A stretch of DNA of 60,367 nucleotides from Rhodococcus sp. IEGM 1379 (lineage in GTDB: Bacteria > Actinomycetota > Actinomycetes > Mycobacteriales > Mycobacteriaceae): NCBI RefSeq assembly GCF_030056815.1, contig NZ_JASHKR010000018.1, forward strand, positions 45,870-106,236, written 5' to 3'. The number at the start of each line of letters is the position of its first letter. Positions within the stretch are counted from its first letter, which is position 1. The notes below the pieces were generated by a model that was not told the origin of the DNA, searched no databases, and was given only the letters and a program-made list of their open reading frames with translations. Both the position numbers and the translations under genes were made by a program. Shown here in pieces: positions 15,656 to 29,743 of this stretch.

Positions 15656-15699
15656 AACGGTGTCTGCCACTGAACGCGTGGCAGGCGCCGTTCGCCTTT
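15656..15699 (+). terminator. Intrinsic terminator of fgd
   Basis: Arms AACGGTGTCTGCCAC (15656-15670) and GTGGCAGGCGCCGTT (15678-15692) pair over 15 positions, two of them G-U-type, around a 7-nt loop. They are followed by CGCCTTTT, giving a T run. Confidence 0.75.
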
Positions 15700-15762
15700 T
15701 CCCGTCGGTGTGCCCGTCCGTCCCTGACGGATCGGCCGGGCGCCACCACTAGGCTGTGGGGC

Positions 15763-17847
15763 ATGTCGTCAGCGCCCGCAGCCGTGTCGAGTGTCTACAT
15801 CGCTTCCCCCGAAGGTGATACCGGGAAGTCCACTATCGCATTGGGCGTCATGCAGATGCTGTGTGCGAGCGTCGCCCGTGTCGGCGTCTTCCGCCCCATC
15901 GCCCGGTCCACCGAGACCCCCGACTACATCCTCGAGTTACTGCTCGAGCACACGACGGCTGACCTCGCCTACGAGGACGCTCTCGGTGTCACGTACGAGC
16001 AGGTGCACGCGGATCCCGAAGCTGCTCTGGCTGATATCGTCGCGAAGTATCACAACGTGGCCGAGCAGTGTGATGCCGTCGTGATCGTAGGCAGTGACTA
16101 CACGGACGTCGCCAGTCCGAGTGAGTTGAGTTTCAACGCCCGTATCGCAGCCAACCTGGGCTCCCCGGTATTGCTGGCTGTCCGCGGGGCACGACGCAGT
16201 GTCGACGAATTGGCTCAGCTTGCTCAGCTGTGTGCCGGTGAGCTCTCGGCCAACCACGCACACCTCTTTGCCGTGGTGGCCAACCGTTGTGATCCGGACA
16301 AGCTCGACGAGGTCGCCGAAGCCTTGTCCGGGCTGGGAGTTCCGACGTGGAGTCTGCCCGAGGTCCCGCTGCTCATCTCGCCGACCATGGCCGAGTTGAT
16401 GGACGCGACAGACGGCGAATTCTATTCGGGTGACGCCGAATTGCTGCACCGTGAAGCGTTGAAGGTCATGGTCGGCGGAATGACAGCCGAACACATTCTC
16501 GAGCGACTCACCGAAGGAATGGTCGTGATCGCTCCGGGTGATCGCTCGGACGTTCTGCTGGCGTTGATGAATGCGCATGAAGCAGAAGGATTTCCGTCGT
16601 TGGCCGGGATCATCATGAACGGTGGGATCATCCCGCATCCCGCGATCGCCGCACTGATGGCCGGACTCAAACAACGACTCCCCATCCTGACGACGGCGCT
16701 CGGAACTTTTGACACCGCCAGTGCCGCAGCACAAACACGCGGACGAGTGGGAGTCGGCTCGCAGCGCAAGGTCGATACCGCGTTGAGTTTGATGGAGCAA
16801 CACGTCGATGCGGAAGCTCTTCTGGGCCGCATGGCGCTGCCGATTCCGTCGGTGATGACACCGCAGATGTTCGAGTACAAGTTGATCGACCGCGCTCGGC
16901 GCGATCGTAAGCACATCGTTCTTCCCGAAGGTGAGGACGACCGCATCCTGCGCGCCGCCGGCCGAGTACTGCAGCGTCAGGTCGCGGATCTGACAATTCT
17001 CGGAGACGAGTTGAGCATTCGGCGCCGTGCCGCGGAACTGGGCGTCGACATCAGTGATGCTCGGATCCTGGCGCCCGCGCAGTCCCAGTACACGGAGCGA
17101 TTTGCGCAGGAGTACACCGCGATTCGCGCGCACAAGGGAATGACGATCGAACGTGCCCGCGAAGTGATCGCAGACATCTCGTATTTCGGAACCATGATGG
17201 TGCACTTGGGAATTGCCGACGGTATGGTCTCGGGTGCTGCGCACACCACCGCGCATACGATCCGGCCGTCGTTCGAGATCATCAAGACCGCGCCGGGTGT
17301 GTCGACGGTTTCCAGCATCTTCCTGATGTGCCTGGCCGACCGGGTACTGGCCTACGGCGACTGCGCTGTGGTCCCGGACCCCAGTGCGGAGCAGTTGGCG
17401 GACATCGCCATTTCGTCCGCGCAGACGGCCGGTCAGTTCGGTATCGAACCGCTGATAGCGATGTTGTCATATTCCACCGGAGACTCGGGTTCCGGCGCAG
17501 ACGTGGACAAGGTGCGTGCGGCAACCGCGTTGGTGCGCGAGCGTCGACCGGATCTATTGGTGGAGGGCCCGATTCAGTACGACGCCGCTGTCGAGCAGAG
17601 TGTGGCGGACAAGAAACTGCCCGATTCGCGTGTCGCCGGCAAAGCGACGGTGTTCGTGTTCCCCGACCTCAACACCGGCAACAACACGTACAAGGCTGTG
17701 CAACGCAGCGCCGGCGCCGTGGCCGTGGGCCCGGTACTGCAGGGTTTGAACAAGCCGGTCAACGACCTTTCGCGTGGCGCGCTGGTCCAGGACATCGTCA
17801 ACACCGTGGCCATCACGGCTATTCAGGCACAAGGAGCACAGGCGTGA
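15763..17847 (+). CDS. pta: Phosphate acetyltransferase
   Basis: A 694-residue enzyme interconverting acetyl-CoA and acetyl phosphate. The N-terminal third is a P-loop-type DRTGG/cobyrinate-synthase-like domain ([14 protein letters not shown] at residues 10-23). The C-terminal domain carries the PTA/PTB catalytic fold with [28 protein letters not shown] and [16 protein letters not shown], key substrate-binding elements. This long two-domain architecture is the usual one in actinobacteria. ATG 15763; acetate kinase follows with a GTGA overlap, so Pta and AckA are made together for acetate overflow and uptake. Confidence 0.95.
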   Translation: MSSAPAAVSSVYIASPEGDTGKSTIALGVMQMLCASVARVGVFRPIARSTETPDYILELLLEHTTADLAYEDALGVTYEQVHADPEAALADIVAKYHNVAEQCDAVVIVGSDYTDVASPSELSFNARIAANLGSPVLLAVRGARRSVDELAQLAQLCAGELSANHAHLFAVVANRCDPDKLDEVAEALSGLGVPTWSLPEVPLLISPTMAELMDATDGEFYSGDAELLHREALKVMVGGMTAEHILERLTEGMVVIAPGDRSDVLLALMNAHEAEGFPSLAGIIMNGGIIPHPAIAALMAGLKQRLPILTTALGTFDTASAAAQTRGRVGVGSQRKVDTALSLMEQHVDAEALLGRMALPIPSVMTPQMFEYKLIDRARRDRKHIVLPEGEDDRILRAAGRVLQRQVADLTILGDELSIRRRAAELGVDISDARILAPAQSQYTERFAQEYTAIRAHKGMTIERAREVIADISYFGTMMVHLGIADGMVSGAAHTTAHTIRPSFEIIKTAPGVSTVSSIFLMCLADRVLAYGDCAVVPDPSAEQLADIAISSAQTAGQFGIEPLIAMLSYSTGDSGSGADVDKVRAATALVRERRPDLLVEGPIQYDAAVEQSVADKKLPDSRVAGKATVFVFPDLNTGNNTYKAVQRSAGAVAVGPVLQGLNKPVNDLSRGALVQDIVNTVAITAIQAQGAQA

Positions 17848-19037
17848 GCAGCACCGTACTGGTCATCAATTCCGGATCGTCATCCATCAAATTTCAACTG
17901 GTACATCCGGATACAGCAGAACTGGTGGCACACGGGCTCATCGAACGTATCGGTGAACCGGACGGGCATATCGTCTACAACCACAGCACCGGGGTCGAGG
18001 ACCGCAACCTGCCGATTGCCGATCACCGCGGCGGCCTGAAGATGGTTCTCGACATCGTCGCGGAGGTGGGGCGACCCTTGAGTGAAGCCGGCGTGATCGC
18101 GGTCGGTCACCGGGTGGTGCACGGCGGAAACGTCTTCTCGGCGCCGACGCTGATTGACGACGCCGTCGTACAGGCCATCGCGGATCTGTCCGCCCTTGCA
18201 CCGCTGCATAATCCGGCCAACGTGATCGGTATCGAGGTGGCACGCGAGGAACTCCCCGATGTTCCGCACGTCGCAGTCTTCGACACCGCGTTCTTCCATA
18301 CCTTACCGGTGGCCGCGTCGACATACGCGATCGACCGGGATGTCGCGAAAGCCAACCAGATTCGGCGCTACGGATTTCACGGCACGTCACACGAATACGT
18401 GTCCGGACGAGCCGCCGCATTCCTCGGCAAAGATCCGGCCGAACTGAACCAGATAGTTCTCCACCTCGGAAACGGCGCTTCGGCCTCGGCGATCAAGGGC
18501 GGTAAGGCAATCGACACGTCGATGGGCCTCACCCCGCTCGAAGGTCTGGTCATGGGAACCCGCAGTGGTGACATCGACCCCGGCATCATTCTGCATCTCA
18601 ATCGAAACGCCGGAATGACGGTCGACCAGATCGACGACCTGCTCAATCGCCGCTCCGGGCTCAAAGGGCTCTCCGGGGTCAACGACTTCCGGGCGCTTCT
18701 CGAGTTGGTAGACGCCGGGGATCAGGACGCGAAGCTGGCCTACGACGTCTACGTGCACATGCTGCGAAAGTACATCGGGGCCTACATCGTTGCGTTGGGC
18801 GGCGTCGACGTGATCACCTTCACCGGTGGGGTCGGAGAGAACAACATCGACGTTCGGCGCGACAGTCTCGCGGGCCTCGGGCGTCTGGGCATCGAGGTCG
18901 ACGACGCTCTCAATACGGCGAAGAGTCGCGAGGAGCGACGGATCTCGGCGGCGTCGTCGGCCACCGCGGTACTGGTTGTTCCCACCAACGAGGAGTTGGC
19001 GATAGCGCGCGCAGCACAAGCGCTGGTGTTTGGGTAA
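17844..19037 (+). CDS. ackA: Acetate kinase
   Basis: A 397-residue kinase converting acetyl phosphate and ADP to acetate and ATP, or the reverse. ASKHA motifs are all visible: [15 protein letters not shown] at the start, GHRVVHGG with the catalytic-site Arg, [39 protein letters not shown] and [14 protein letters not shown] 17844 has AAGGAG upstream and overlaps the pta stop. A longer frame exists upstream but lies inside pta and lacks family similarity. Converges with pknG, with a short GC hairpin between them. Confidence 0.95.
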   Translation: MSSTVLVINSGSSSIKFQLVHPDTAELVAHGLIERIGEPDGHIVYNHSTGVEDRNLPIADHRGGLKMVLDIVAEVGRPLSEAGVIAVGHRVVHGGNVFSAPTLIDDAVVQAIADLSALAPLHNPANVIGIEVAREELPDVPHVAVFDTAFFHTLPVAASTYAIDRDVAKANQIRRYGFHGTSHEYVSGRAAAFLGKDPAELNQIVLHLGNGASASAIKGGKAIDTSMGLTPLEGLVMGTRSGDIDPGIILHLNRNAGMTVDQIDDLLNRRSGLKGLSGVNDFRALLELVDAGDQDAKLAYDVYVHMLRKYIGAYIVALGGVDVITFTGGVGENNIDVRRDSLAGLGRLGIEVDDALNTAKSREERRISAASSATAVLVVPTNEELAIARAAQALVFG

Positions 19038-19045
19038 GACCCACC

Positions 19046-19059
19046 GGGGCCGGAGGCCC

Positions 19060-19060
<1 letters not shown>
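19046..19060. terminator. Short GC hairpin between converging ackA and pknG
   Basis: GGGGCC-GGA-GGCCCC in the 22-nt gap between the two stop codons; the pknG stop begins at its last base. No T run, so the termination role is tentative. Confidence 0.4.
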
Positions 19061-22365
<3,305 letters not shown>

Positions 22366-22369
<4 letters not shown>

Positions 22370-23730
22370 TGGTACTCCCGCAATCTGGGCCAGAAACCGA
22401 TACAGATGCCGGCGATGGCAACCACAGCGAGTGCAGATACGCCCGGCGCCGAGGCGGACAGCACGCGTGATGCATGGGAGATATCGGCACGGAGATTCTC
22501 TCGCGCATTGAGAATTGCCTGCCAGAGGGCGTTGTCGAGTACTCCGTAGGCGGCAGTCGAATCCTGTTTTCCGTCACCGACCGCGATATTCGCGGCTCCG
22601 ATGAAGTTGCCGACCCCGAGACTGTCGGTCATCCGCTGATGCGCTGACACCCACTGATCGCGCGCATCGAGTGCCGTGGCAAGTACGTCGGCGTCGACTT
22701 CGGAGCGTTGGTCACTCTGTAAGTTGCGAAGGATGGTGTCGACGTTGTTCACCTTCTCGATGAATACGGTGTTGTCAGCTTCGGTGGAATCGCGCCGAGC
22801 CAGACTCAGCGTTTCGACGGTCCGAGCCTGTTGCGCCATAATGCGCGCCTCGGTCAATTCGTGCAACGGGCCGGCACCGGCATCGAGTGCCCGCGCTGTG
22901 GTCGACGCCGAAATGAGTCCGACGGTCAGGATCCAGATCAGGGCTGCAGCCACGGACAGCGTGGCAAGGATCAACCCGAGGTTGAACCGTCGTCGGCTGT
23001 GTTGCGCAAGCCGAATCTGCGTGGCGATCAACGCGGACAGTGCGAGCGCAAATGCTGCAACCGGCCACCATGGTGGCCGCGCAAAGTCGTTCTGGACCCC
23101 GGTTACCTGCGATTCCTGGGCCGAGTGCAGTTGCTGAGCCATCGGAAGCAACGACGTCTGCATCAGATGTGACGCTTCGCTGAGATAAGCGGCCCCCACC
23201 GGATTGCCCACCCGATTGTTGGCGCGGGCTGTTTCCACCAACCCGGTGTAGACGCTCAGATCAGCCGAGATGGTGGTGAGGGTGTTGTGGCCGACCTCGT
23301 CAGCACTGTCGAGTCCGGCCGATGCGGTCACGATCTCAGCTGACGCTTCACCGATCGACTGGGTGTACCGGTCGCGAACCGCCGACGGCTCGAGTCCTCC
23401 CCAGATGAAGGCGGTAGAAGCTGCGGCGTCGGCCAGCGAGAGTGCGCTGTACAGGTTTTGCGCCGAGTTGGCGAGGGGTTCGGTTTCTTCCAGCACGTTG
23501 CCGAGATGCGTTTGGCGGTTCCCGACGGTGGTGGCGGCCAGCAATCCCGCGGCCATTGTGAGGAGGATCAGGACCACACCCAGTGATGTGAGGCGTCCGG
23601 GCGTCGACGCCATGAACGCGCGAAGTTCGTGTCGCAACACCGGTCGTGAAGTGCGGGGATCAGACGCGTCGATGTCGGGGGCCGGGCCGGTGGTTCGAGG
23701 CTCGAGGGACGGGGTCACTCGGTTGACCAT
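22366..23730 (-). CDS. glnX: GlnX-type transmembrane signalling protein
   Basis: A 454-residue membrane protein. TM1 is near residues 47-68 (LTSLGVVLILLTMAAGLLAA). A long helical extracytoplasmic sensor follows, then a central pair of helices (WWPVAAFALALSALIATQI and LILATLSVAAALIWILTVGL), a second helical sensor, and a last TM near the C-terminus. The duplicated four-helix sensor layout fits the Rv0412c family, which couples GlnH to PknG. I start at ATG 23730, which has a GAGAGGTG site; an upstream in-frame extension of 42 codons looks non-coding. First gene of the glnX-glnH-pknG operon. Confidence 0.9.
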
Positions 23731-23929
23731 CGAACACCTCTCGATCTCTGCGTACGGGCCGGGGTCAGCCTTTGCGTACTGCCTGGTTCGGCTTGCACTC
23801 ACTGGTGAAAGACCGGCGAATTTCGGCGTCTTCGCGAGCATATAAGTATGGTCCACACCTGCGGTTGATTGAACCGGTTAGTGTGGGTCGAAGGCAGAGT
23901 TATCCGAGTAGGTAGGGCGAGGGCAGTCG

Positions 23930-24490
23930 ATGCACGGTGACGGTGACGGTTGGTCGATCGGAGCGGACGGTACTCGGCATTGGGGGCGTCACGGCGCCGC
24001 CGGATTGTTGTTGCGTGCCCCAGATGTGGACGGAACGCCGATGGTGCTGCTTCAGCACCGCGCGGCGTGGAGTCATCAGGGCGGAACCTGGGCGTTGCCC
24101 GGTGGGGCACGCGATTCACACGAGAGCACTACCCATGCTGCTGTTCGTGAGGCCCATGAAGAAGCCGGAATCGACGAGGCTGCGGTTCGGGTGCGCGGCG
24201 AGGTCGTGACTATGCGCGCCGAGAGCGGCTGGACCTATACGACGGTGGTCGCCGACGTCGAACGTCCGCTGGACACGGTTGCGAACGGTGAGAGCACCGA
24301 GTTGCGTTGGGTGCGAGAGGAAGACGTCGATTTGCTGCCGCTGCATCCGGGCTTCCAGGCGGCCTGGCCGACGCTACGCACTACGGCCGTTTCGCTGGGA
24401 ACGGGTGAAGGCGCTGGTTGCACCGTCGTTTTGTCTGGTGGCGGGTTCGGCTGGGGCACTGGTGACGAGCAGAGGGTGTCACCGGCTTAG
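23930..24490 (+). CDS. mutT3: NUDIX hydrolase (MutT3-like)
   Basis: A 186-residue pyrophosphohydrolase with a canonical NUDIX box: G-(x5)-E in GARDSHE, then seven residues and REAHEEAGI. The start WSIGADGTRHWGRHGAAGLLL and the HRAAWSHQGGTWALPGG block match the mycobacterial MutT3 (Rv0413) group, and the position between glnX and thiE is the same. Family members clean the nucleotide pool of oxidised purine nucleotides or related compounds. ATG 23930 lies 200 nt from the divergent glnX start. The symbol rests on sequence pattern and position. Confidence 0.85.
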   Translation: MHGDGDGWSIGADGTRHWGRHGAAGLLLRAPDVDGTPMVLLQHRAAWSHQGGTWALPGGARDSHESTTHAAVREAHEEAGIDEAAVRVRGEVVTMRAESGWTYTTVVADVERPLDTVANGESTELRWVREEDVDLLPLHPGFQAAWPTLRTTAVSLGTGEGAGCTVVLSGGGFGWGTGDEQRVSPA

Positions 24491-24527
24491 GAGTTCTTGG
24501 CCGGCGTTATTGCCCGACACAGACAAG

Positions 24528-24557
24528 AAGGGTCGGACTCGTGGAGTCCGACCCTTT
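24528..24557. terminator. Strong bidirectional hairpin terminator between mutT3 and the 42-aa gene
   Basis: AAGGGTCGGACTC (24528-24540) and GAGTCCGACCCTT (24544-24556) form a perfect 13-bp stem with a GTG loop. T residues follow on the plus strand (CCCTTTCCT) and CTTCTTG on the minus strand. Confidence 0.8.
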
Positions 24558-24567
24558 CCTGTCACAG

Positions 24568-24587
24568 TTTTGGCTGGGGAGCCAAAA
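24568..24587 (-). terminator. Second hairpin directly after the 42-aa gene
   Basis: TTTTGGCT-GGGG-AGCCAAAA is a perfect 8-bp stem with a 4-nt loop, 6 nt beyond the small gene's stop. Together with the next hairpin it gives a tandem terminator. Confidence 0.65.
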
Positions 24588-24593
24588 TGATGC

Positions 24594-24722
24594 TCAGCTG
24601 AGCGCGCTGGCCGCCGTGATGAAGGAAATCGCGGTGACGCCGAGCTTGAAGAGGTCATTGAGGGTCTTGATGTCGGTGGGGTCGACAGAGCCGAGCGAGC
24701 CGGTGAAGGATTCGGATCCCAT
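24594..24722 (-). CDS. Small 42-residue protein, amphipathic/hydrophobic C-terminus (porin- or membrane-peptide candidate)
   Basis: ATG at 24720-24722 (read from 24722), stop at 24594. A canonical AAGGAG site sits 6 nt upstream. The product starts MGSESFTGSLGSVDPTD and ends with a helix-prone hydrophobic run, LNDLFKLGVTAISFITAASA; it has no signal peptide. A complete expression unit is visible: -35/-10 promoter, CRP-like site and two terminator hairpins. I do not recognise the family. Size, lack of signal and amphipathic helix recall the tiny PorA/PorH channel peptides of corynebacteria, but there is no sequence match I can claim. The surrounding DNA is AT-rich relative to its neighbours. Confidence 0.72.
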   Translation of the reverse strand: MGSESFTGSLGSVDPTDIKTLNDLFKLGVTAISFITAASALS

Positions 24723-24767
24723 TGAAACTCCTTGGTAGATGGTTAGCTAGGAATAAGCTACATCAGG

Positions 24768-24796
24768 ATGTTATCCGACCGTAACCCGATTGACAA
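24768..24796 (-). promoter_or_regulatory. Promoter of the 42-aa gene
   Basis: Read on the minus strand: TTGTCA (24796-24791), 17-nt spacer, TAACAT (24773-24768). The predicted start is near 24761, giving a 5' leader of about 38 nt. Confidence 0.65.
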
Positions 24797-24799
24797 TTC

Positions 24800-24815
24800 T
24801 GTGATCAAAGTCACC
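24800..24815. promoter_or_regulatory. CRP/GlxR-type binding site
   Basis: TGTGA-TCAAAG-TCACC matches the TGTGA-N6-TCACA consensus at nine of ten positions. It lies 3 nt upstream of the -35 of the small gene, centred about 46 nt before the predicted start, a position used for activation. It is 117 nt downstream of the thiE stop codon on the same (minus) strand and unlikely to affect thiE. Confidence 0.6.
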
Positions 24816-24917
24816 TATTCGGACTATTTGGACCTTGAATCGGACAAATGAACGGTGGTTTCTTTGTATTTGTCTACAAGATGAACAGATGGTAATTGGA
24901 CTAGAGCTGAAAGATAA

Positions 24918-25610
24918 CTAGATCGACATCATGTCGGAGAGTCGACGCGCAGCAGCCTGTGGATCAGCCGCATCCGTGATTGCCCGAACAACGACGATCT
25001 TTCTCGCTCCCGCAGCCAGAACCTCGGCGACTCGCTCTTCGTCGATGCCGCCGATCGCGAACCAAGGACGTGACGGGTTCGCGTCGGCAGTGGATCGAAC
25101 CAGGTCCAACCCGGCCGCGCTGCGATTCGGCTTGGTCGGTGTCGCCCACACCGGACCCGTACAGAAGTAGTCGACGCCCTCTTCGATCGCGGCCAAGCTG
25201 GCTTGCGCACGCGAGCTGGTGGAGCGGCCGATGATCACGTCGTCGCCGACCACAGTGCGCGCATAGGGGACGGGGATATCGTTCTGGCCGAGGTGCAGGA
25301 CGTCGGCGCCGGAGGCCAAAGCCAGGTCGGCACGGTCGTTGACGGCCAGGAGTGCGCCGTGACGCTGGGCGGCAGCAGCAAGAATCCCCAGTGCTACGAG
25401 CTCGTCCTTGGCTTCGAGCGGACCGAATTCGCGCTCACCCACGGAACCTTTGTCCCGAAGTTGGATGATGTCGACGCCACCCGACAATGCGGCCTCTGCG
25501 AACTGCGCGAGGTCGCCTTTGTCGCGACGCGCATCGGTGCACAGGTACAGCCGTGCTGCTGCCAGGCGTTCGCGCCGGTCGGTGACGTTACTGGGATGTG
25601 TGGGGTGCAC
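24918..25610 (-). CDS. thiE: Thiamine-phosphate synthase
   Basis: A 230-residue TIM-barrel enzyme that joins HMP-pyrophosphate and thiazole phosphate to thiamine phosphate. Motifs seen: [12 protein letters not shown] (pyrophosphate/HMP contact), [44 protein letters not shown] and AIGGID. It is divergent from thiO, as in Rv0414c/Rv0415. GTG 25610 is the longest start; a strong ribosome binding site is not evident, so the N-terminus is uncertain by a few residues. Confidence 0.93.
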   Translation of the reverse strand: MHPTHPSNVTDRRERLAAARLYLCTDARRDKGDLAQFAEAALSGGVDIIQLRDKGSVGEREFGPLEAKDELVALGILAAAAQRHGALLAVNDRADLALASGADVLHLGQNDIPVPYARTVVGDDVIIGRSTSSRAQASLAAIEEGVDYFCTGPVWATPTKPNRSAAGLDLVRSTADANPSRPWFAIGGIDEERVAEVLAAGARKIVVVRAITDAADPQAAARRLSDMMSI

Positions 25611-25637
25611 GGAGCAAACGGTAGCCTCTAGAGAGCA

Positions 25638-25766
25638 AGGTTCGACACGGGAGTCCCGAAACTGCGCTGTCGCATTTGGTGCGAAGGGCGAAGTTCGTGG
25701 GGTTGAGAGGGGATCGCGGTAGATCCCGACCGTCAGACCTGACCCGGATCATGCCGGCGCAGGAAG
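25638..25766 (+). promoter_or_regulatory. TPP (THI-box) riboswitch
   Basis: Core elements in order: CACGGGAGTCCCG near 25646, an extended variable arm, GGTTGAGAGGGGATC (the CUGAGA box as TTGAGAG), GACCGTCAGACCTGACCCGGATCATGCCGGCGCAGGA in pieces that match the consensus ACCTGA and GGATCATGCCGGCG. The GGAGGTGG ribosome binding site of thiO begins only a few bases after the aptamer. This suggests that thiamine pyrophosphate binding blocks translation of the thiOSG operon. Confidence 0.88.
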
Positions 25767-25783
25767 CGGAGGTGGAGTTTTAC

Positions 25784-26859
25784 ATGAGCACGCAGACACG
25801 CTCGGTCGCGGTGGTCGGCGGCGGAGTCATCGGACTTTCCATTGCCTGGCACGCAGCGCGCGACGGATGGGCAGTGCAGCTGTACGACCCAGCGGTCGGA
25901 ACCGGCGCCTCCTGGGTAGCTGGTGGAATGCTGGCACCGCTGTCCGAAGGGTGGCCGGGAGAAGAGACGGCGCTGACCATCGGGGCGGCGTCGCTGGCGC
26001 GGTGGCCGGAGTTCGGAGCCAGGCTCGAGAAGTTCGGACCGTCGGTGTTCACCGGCGACACTTCACTCACTGTTGCGTTGGACAGCGCCGACGCCCAGGA
26101 CTTGAACACCATCGCCGAATGGGTCAGCGCACAAGGGCATGAACTCCAGGTCTTGAACCGCAGCGAGGTCCGCGACCTCGAACCGATGCTCGGCCGGGGA
26201 ATCAGATCGGGACTCATGGCCGTCGGTGAATCCGCCGTCGACAACCGGGCATTGCTGACGGCATTGCAGGCAGCCTGTATCGAATCCGGCGTCGAACTGA
26301 TCGAACGTGAAGTGCATGATCTTGCGGAACTCGACACAGATCAGATTGTTCTGACGGCGGGGATCTCCTCGCCCAAGCTCTGGCCCGGACTGCCGGTTCG
26401 GCCGGTCAAAGGCGAAATTCTGCGCCTGCGCGCAAGGCCTGGAGTGACGCCGGCGCCCAGCCGGACCATCCGTGGAAGTGTCCACGGGAGGCCCGCGTAC
26501 CTGGTACCCCGCAGCGACGGAATCGTGGTCGGCGCAACACAATACGAATCCGGCGACGACACGCGGGTCACGATGGCGGGCGTGCGCGATCTGATCAACG
26601 ACGCCGAGGCTCTGATGCCGGCGATCGGTGAATACGAACTGTACGAATGTGCTGCGGGGTTGCGTCCCATGACGCCGGACAACCTGCCGTTGATCGGACG
26701 CGTATCCGAGCGTGTTGTCGTTTCCACTGGACACGGCCGCAACGGAATACTCCTGACGCCGGTCACCGCAGACGCAACACTTGCATTGTTGAACGGCACA
26801 TCTTTGGTCGAGGTAAAAGGAACTGAACCGCAACGGTTCGGTACCGGTAAGGAAATTTC

Positions 26860-26863
<4 letters not shown>
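25784..26863 (+). CDS. thiO: Glycine oxidase ThiO
   Basis: A 359-residue FAD enzyme oxidising glycine to iminoacetate (dehydroglycine) for thiazole formation in aerobic thiamine synthesis. N-terminal FAD motif VAVVGGGVIGLSIAWHAA, then GASWVAGGMLAPLSEGWPGEE and a C-terminal ECAAGLRPMTPDNLPLIGR with STGHGRNGILLTP. ATG 25784 follows a strong GGAGGTGGAG site within or next to the TPP riboswitch. It overlaps thiS by 4 nt. Related to but distinct from the sarcosine-oxidase-like gene at 5.3 kb. Confidence 0.93.
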
Positions 26864-27820
<957 letters not shown>

Positions 27821-27833
27821 GGGTTTTCTCGGG

Positions 27834-27869
27834 GTGGTCCCCAGGGTCGGTGTCGTACCTGGGTACCAC
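27834..27869 (+). terminator. Hairpin after thiG
   Basis: CCCAGG (27840-27845) pairs with CCTGGG (27858-27863). The stem is extended by GTGGT (27834-27838) with ACCAC (27865-27869) across a bulge. No T run; plausible terminator of the thi operon. Confidence 0.4.
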
Positions 27870-27927
27870 TGCGGACTAGACCTGCGGACGATGTGCAGAC
27901 GGTATCGGATCGGGCATAGTTCACCTC

Positions 27928-28878
27928 ATGATTGAACTGAGGGGATTGACCAAGGTTTACGGTCCGACAAAAGCGGTGGACGACCTGACGTTCACCGTCC
28001 GTCCCGGCATCGTCACGGGGTTCCTCGGACCCAACGGCGCCGGCAAGTCCACCACGATGCGGATGATCCTGGGATTGGATCAGCCGACGTCGGGGCAGGC
28101 GCTGATCGAGGGCAAGCAGTACCGCGATCTGAAGGCGCCGCTGCGTACCGTCGGAGCTTTGCTCGACGCGAAGTGGGTTCATCCCAACCGCAGTGCCCGT
28201 GCGCACTTGCAGTGGATGGCTGCGTCGAACGGGATCCCGAAGTCCCGCGTCGACGAGGTTCTCGCCCTGGTGGGACTGTCCGAGGTAGCGGGCAAGAAGG
28301 CCGGCGGGTTCTCGCTCGGTATGTCTCAGCGTCTCGGCCTGGCCGGCGCGTTGTTGGGCGACCCGAAGGTGCTGTTGTTCGACGAGCCGGTCAACGGTCT
28401 CGATCCGGAGGGCATCGTCTGGATTCGTAAGTTCATGCAGCGACTCGCTGCCGAGGGACGTACGGTTCTGGTGTCGAGCCACTTGCTGTCGGAAATGGCT
28501 TTGACCGCAGAACAATTGGTGGTCATCGGCCGGGGTCGATTGATCTCGGATTCGACTGTCGCTGAGTTTGTGGATCGCTCGTCCGAGTCGACGGTGCGGG
28601 TGCGTAGCCCTCAGCTCGACGCGTTGCGGAGCGTGCTGACGTCGCAGGGACTGACTGTGCGCGAAGACGGTTCGAGTGTTGTTCCGGCGTTGGTCGTTGT
28701 CGATTCCACCACCGAAATCGTGGGCAGCTTGGCCGGTGCACAGGGAATTGTGCTGCACGAGTTGGCTGCTCAGCGGGGATCGTTGGAGGAAGCGTTCATG
28801 AAGTTGACCGGTGACGATGTCCAATATCATGCGACCGTTGCCGACGGCGCTCAGAAGGTTATGGGAGGTGCACTGTAA
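27928..28878 (+). CDS. ABC-2 type exporter ATP-binding protein
   Basis: A 316-residue ATPase of the drug/lipid exporter (DrrA/BcrA) class. Walker A GPNGAGKST is at 34-42, the signature is FSLGMSQR, Walker B is VLLFDEPVNGLDP and the switch His is in SSHLL. A C-terminal domain after residue 220 is typical for this group. ATG 27928 follows the thi operon after about 107 nt. It is coupled to the membrane partner, whose ATG overlaps its TAA by one base. Cargo unknown. Confidence 0.9.
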   Translation: MIELRGLTKVYGPTKAVDDLTFTVRPGIVTGFLGPNGAGKSTTMRMILGLDQPTSGQALIEGKQYRDLKAPLRTVGALLDAKWVHPNRSARAHLQWMAASNGIPKSRVDEVLALVGLSEVAGKKAGGFSLGMSQRLGLAGALLGDPKVLLFDEPVNGLDPEGIVWIRKFMQRLAAEGRTVLVSSHLLSEMALTAEQLVVIGRGRLISDSTVAEFVDRSSESTVRVRSPQLDALRSVLTSQGLTVREDGSSVVPALVVVDSTTEIVGSLAGAQGIVLHELAAQRGSLEEAFMKLTGDDVQYHATVADGAQKVMGGAL

Positions 28879-29654
28879 TGGCTGTTCTCAGTGCTGAACG
28901 AATCAAGATCACCACGACCAAATCGCCGCTGTGGTGCACGATCATCATCATCGTCCTCGGACTCGGATTCGCCGCCATCATGGGTACGGTCGCAAAGTCG
29001 GCTCTGAACTCGACTGACATGGGTTCCAGCGGTACACCTGATCTCGACATGAGCATTGCAACCGCCGGTATTTCTGGCTTCGGCATGATGGTCCTGATGA
29101 TCATGGCCGCCCTCGCGATCACCAGTGAGTATCGTTTCGGGACCATCCGCACCACGTTCCAGGCAGTTCCGAACCGGGCTTCTGTTCTCATCGCGAAGGC
29201 CGGCCTGATCGGTGCCTTCGGGGCTGTCTTGACATTCGTCCTGTCGTTCGGCGCGTACGCGATCGCCAAGGTCTTCGCCGGATCGGACGCCAGCGTCGCA
29301 TTGACCCTGTCGAGTGATGACGATTGGCGTGCCATCTACGGCCTCGCGATCATCTCGTTCTTCAGTGTGGTTCTGGCCGTTGCCGTCGGCGCGATCATTC
29401 GCCAGTCGGCCGGCGCGATCGCGTTGCTCCTGCTGTGGCCGCTGCTCATCGAGAGCCTGTTCAACCTGTTCGGAAGCTTCGGCGAAAAGGTCACCCCGTT
29501 CCTGCCGTTCGTGAATGCGAACCATTTCATGAGCTCGGGATCGTCGAGTATCGACTTCCATTGGGGACCGTGGGGGAGCCTGTTCTACTTCGCGGCTTTC
29601 ACTTTGGTGGTCTTCGGTATCAGCGTTGTCCTTGTGAACAAGCGCGACGCCTGA
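28878..29654 (+). CDS. ABC-2 type transporter membrane subunit
   Basis: A 258-residue membrane protein with six hydrophobic segments (about 20-40, 62-85, 110-135, 155-178, 180-200 and 225-248). EYRFGTIRTTFQAVPNRASVL after the second segment is the conserved cytosolic motif of BcrB/NosY-like permeases. Start ATG 28878 with GGGAGG upstream; TAATG overlap with the ATPase. Forms the exporter with the preceding gene. A strong terminator follows. Confidence 0.87.
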   Translation: MAVLSAERIKITTTKSPLWCTIIIIVLGLGFAAIMGTVAKSALNSTDMGSSGTPDLDMSIATAGISGFGMMVLMIMAALAITSEYRFGTIRTTFQAVPNRASVLIAKAGLIGAFGAVLTFVLSFGAYAIAKVFAGSDASVALTLSSDDDWRAIYGLAIISFFSVVLAVAVGAIIRQSAGAIALLLLWPLLIESLFNLFGSFGEKVTPFLPFVNANHFMSSGSSSIDFHWGPWGSLFYFAAFTLVVFGISVVLVNKRDA

Positions 29655-29667
29655 GTCTGAAAAACAC

Positions 29668-29713
29668 GTTCGAGCCCGGTGCGAATTTCTTGCACCGGGC
29701 TCGAACTTGTTTC
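29668..29713 (+). terminator. Intrinsic terminator of the ABC exporter operon
   Basis: Perfect 15-bp stem GTTCGAGCCCGGTGC (29668-29682) / GCACCGGGCTCGAAC (29692-29706), 9-nt loop, then TTGTTT. Confidence 0.85.
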
Positions 29714-29743
29714 CGTTTGCTTCCTCCCGGCTACTCTCCGAAC

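Noticed and set aside
17328..17843. Upstream in-frame extension of acetate kinase
   Set aside because: Lies inside pta in another frame; the family start [10 protein letters not shown] follows the GTG at 17844 with a good AAGGAG site.
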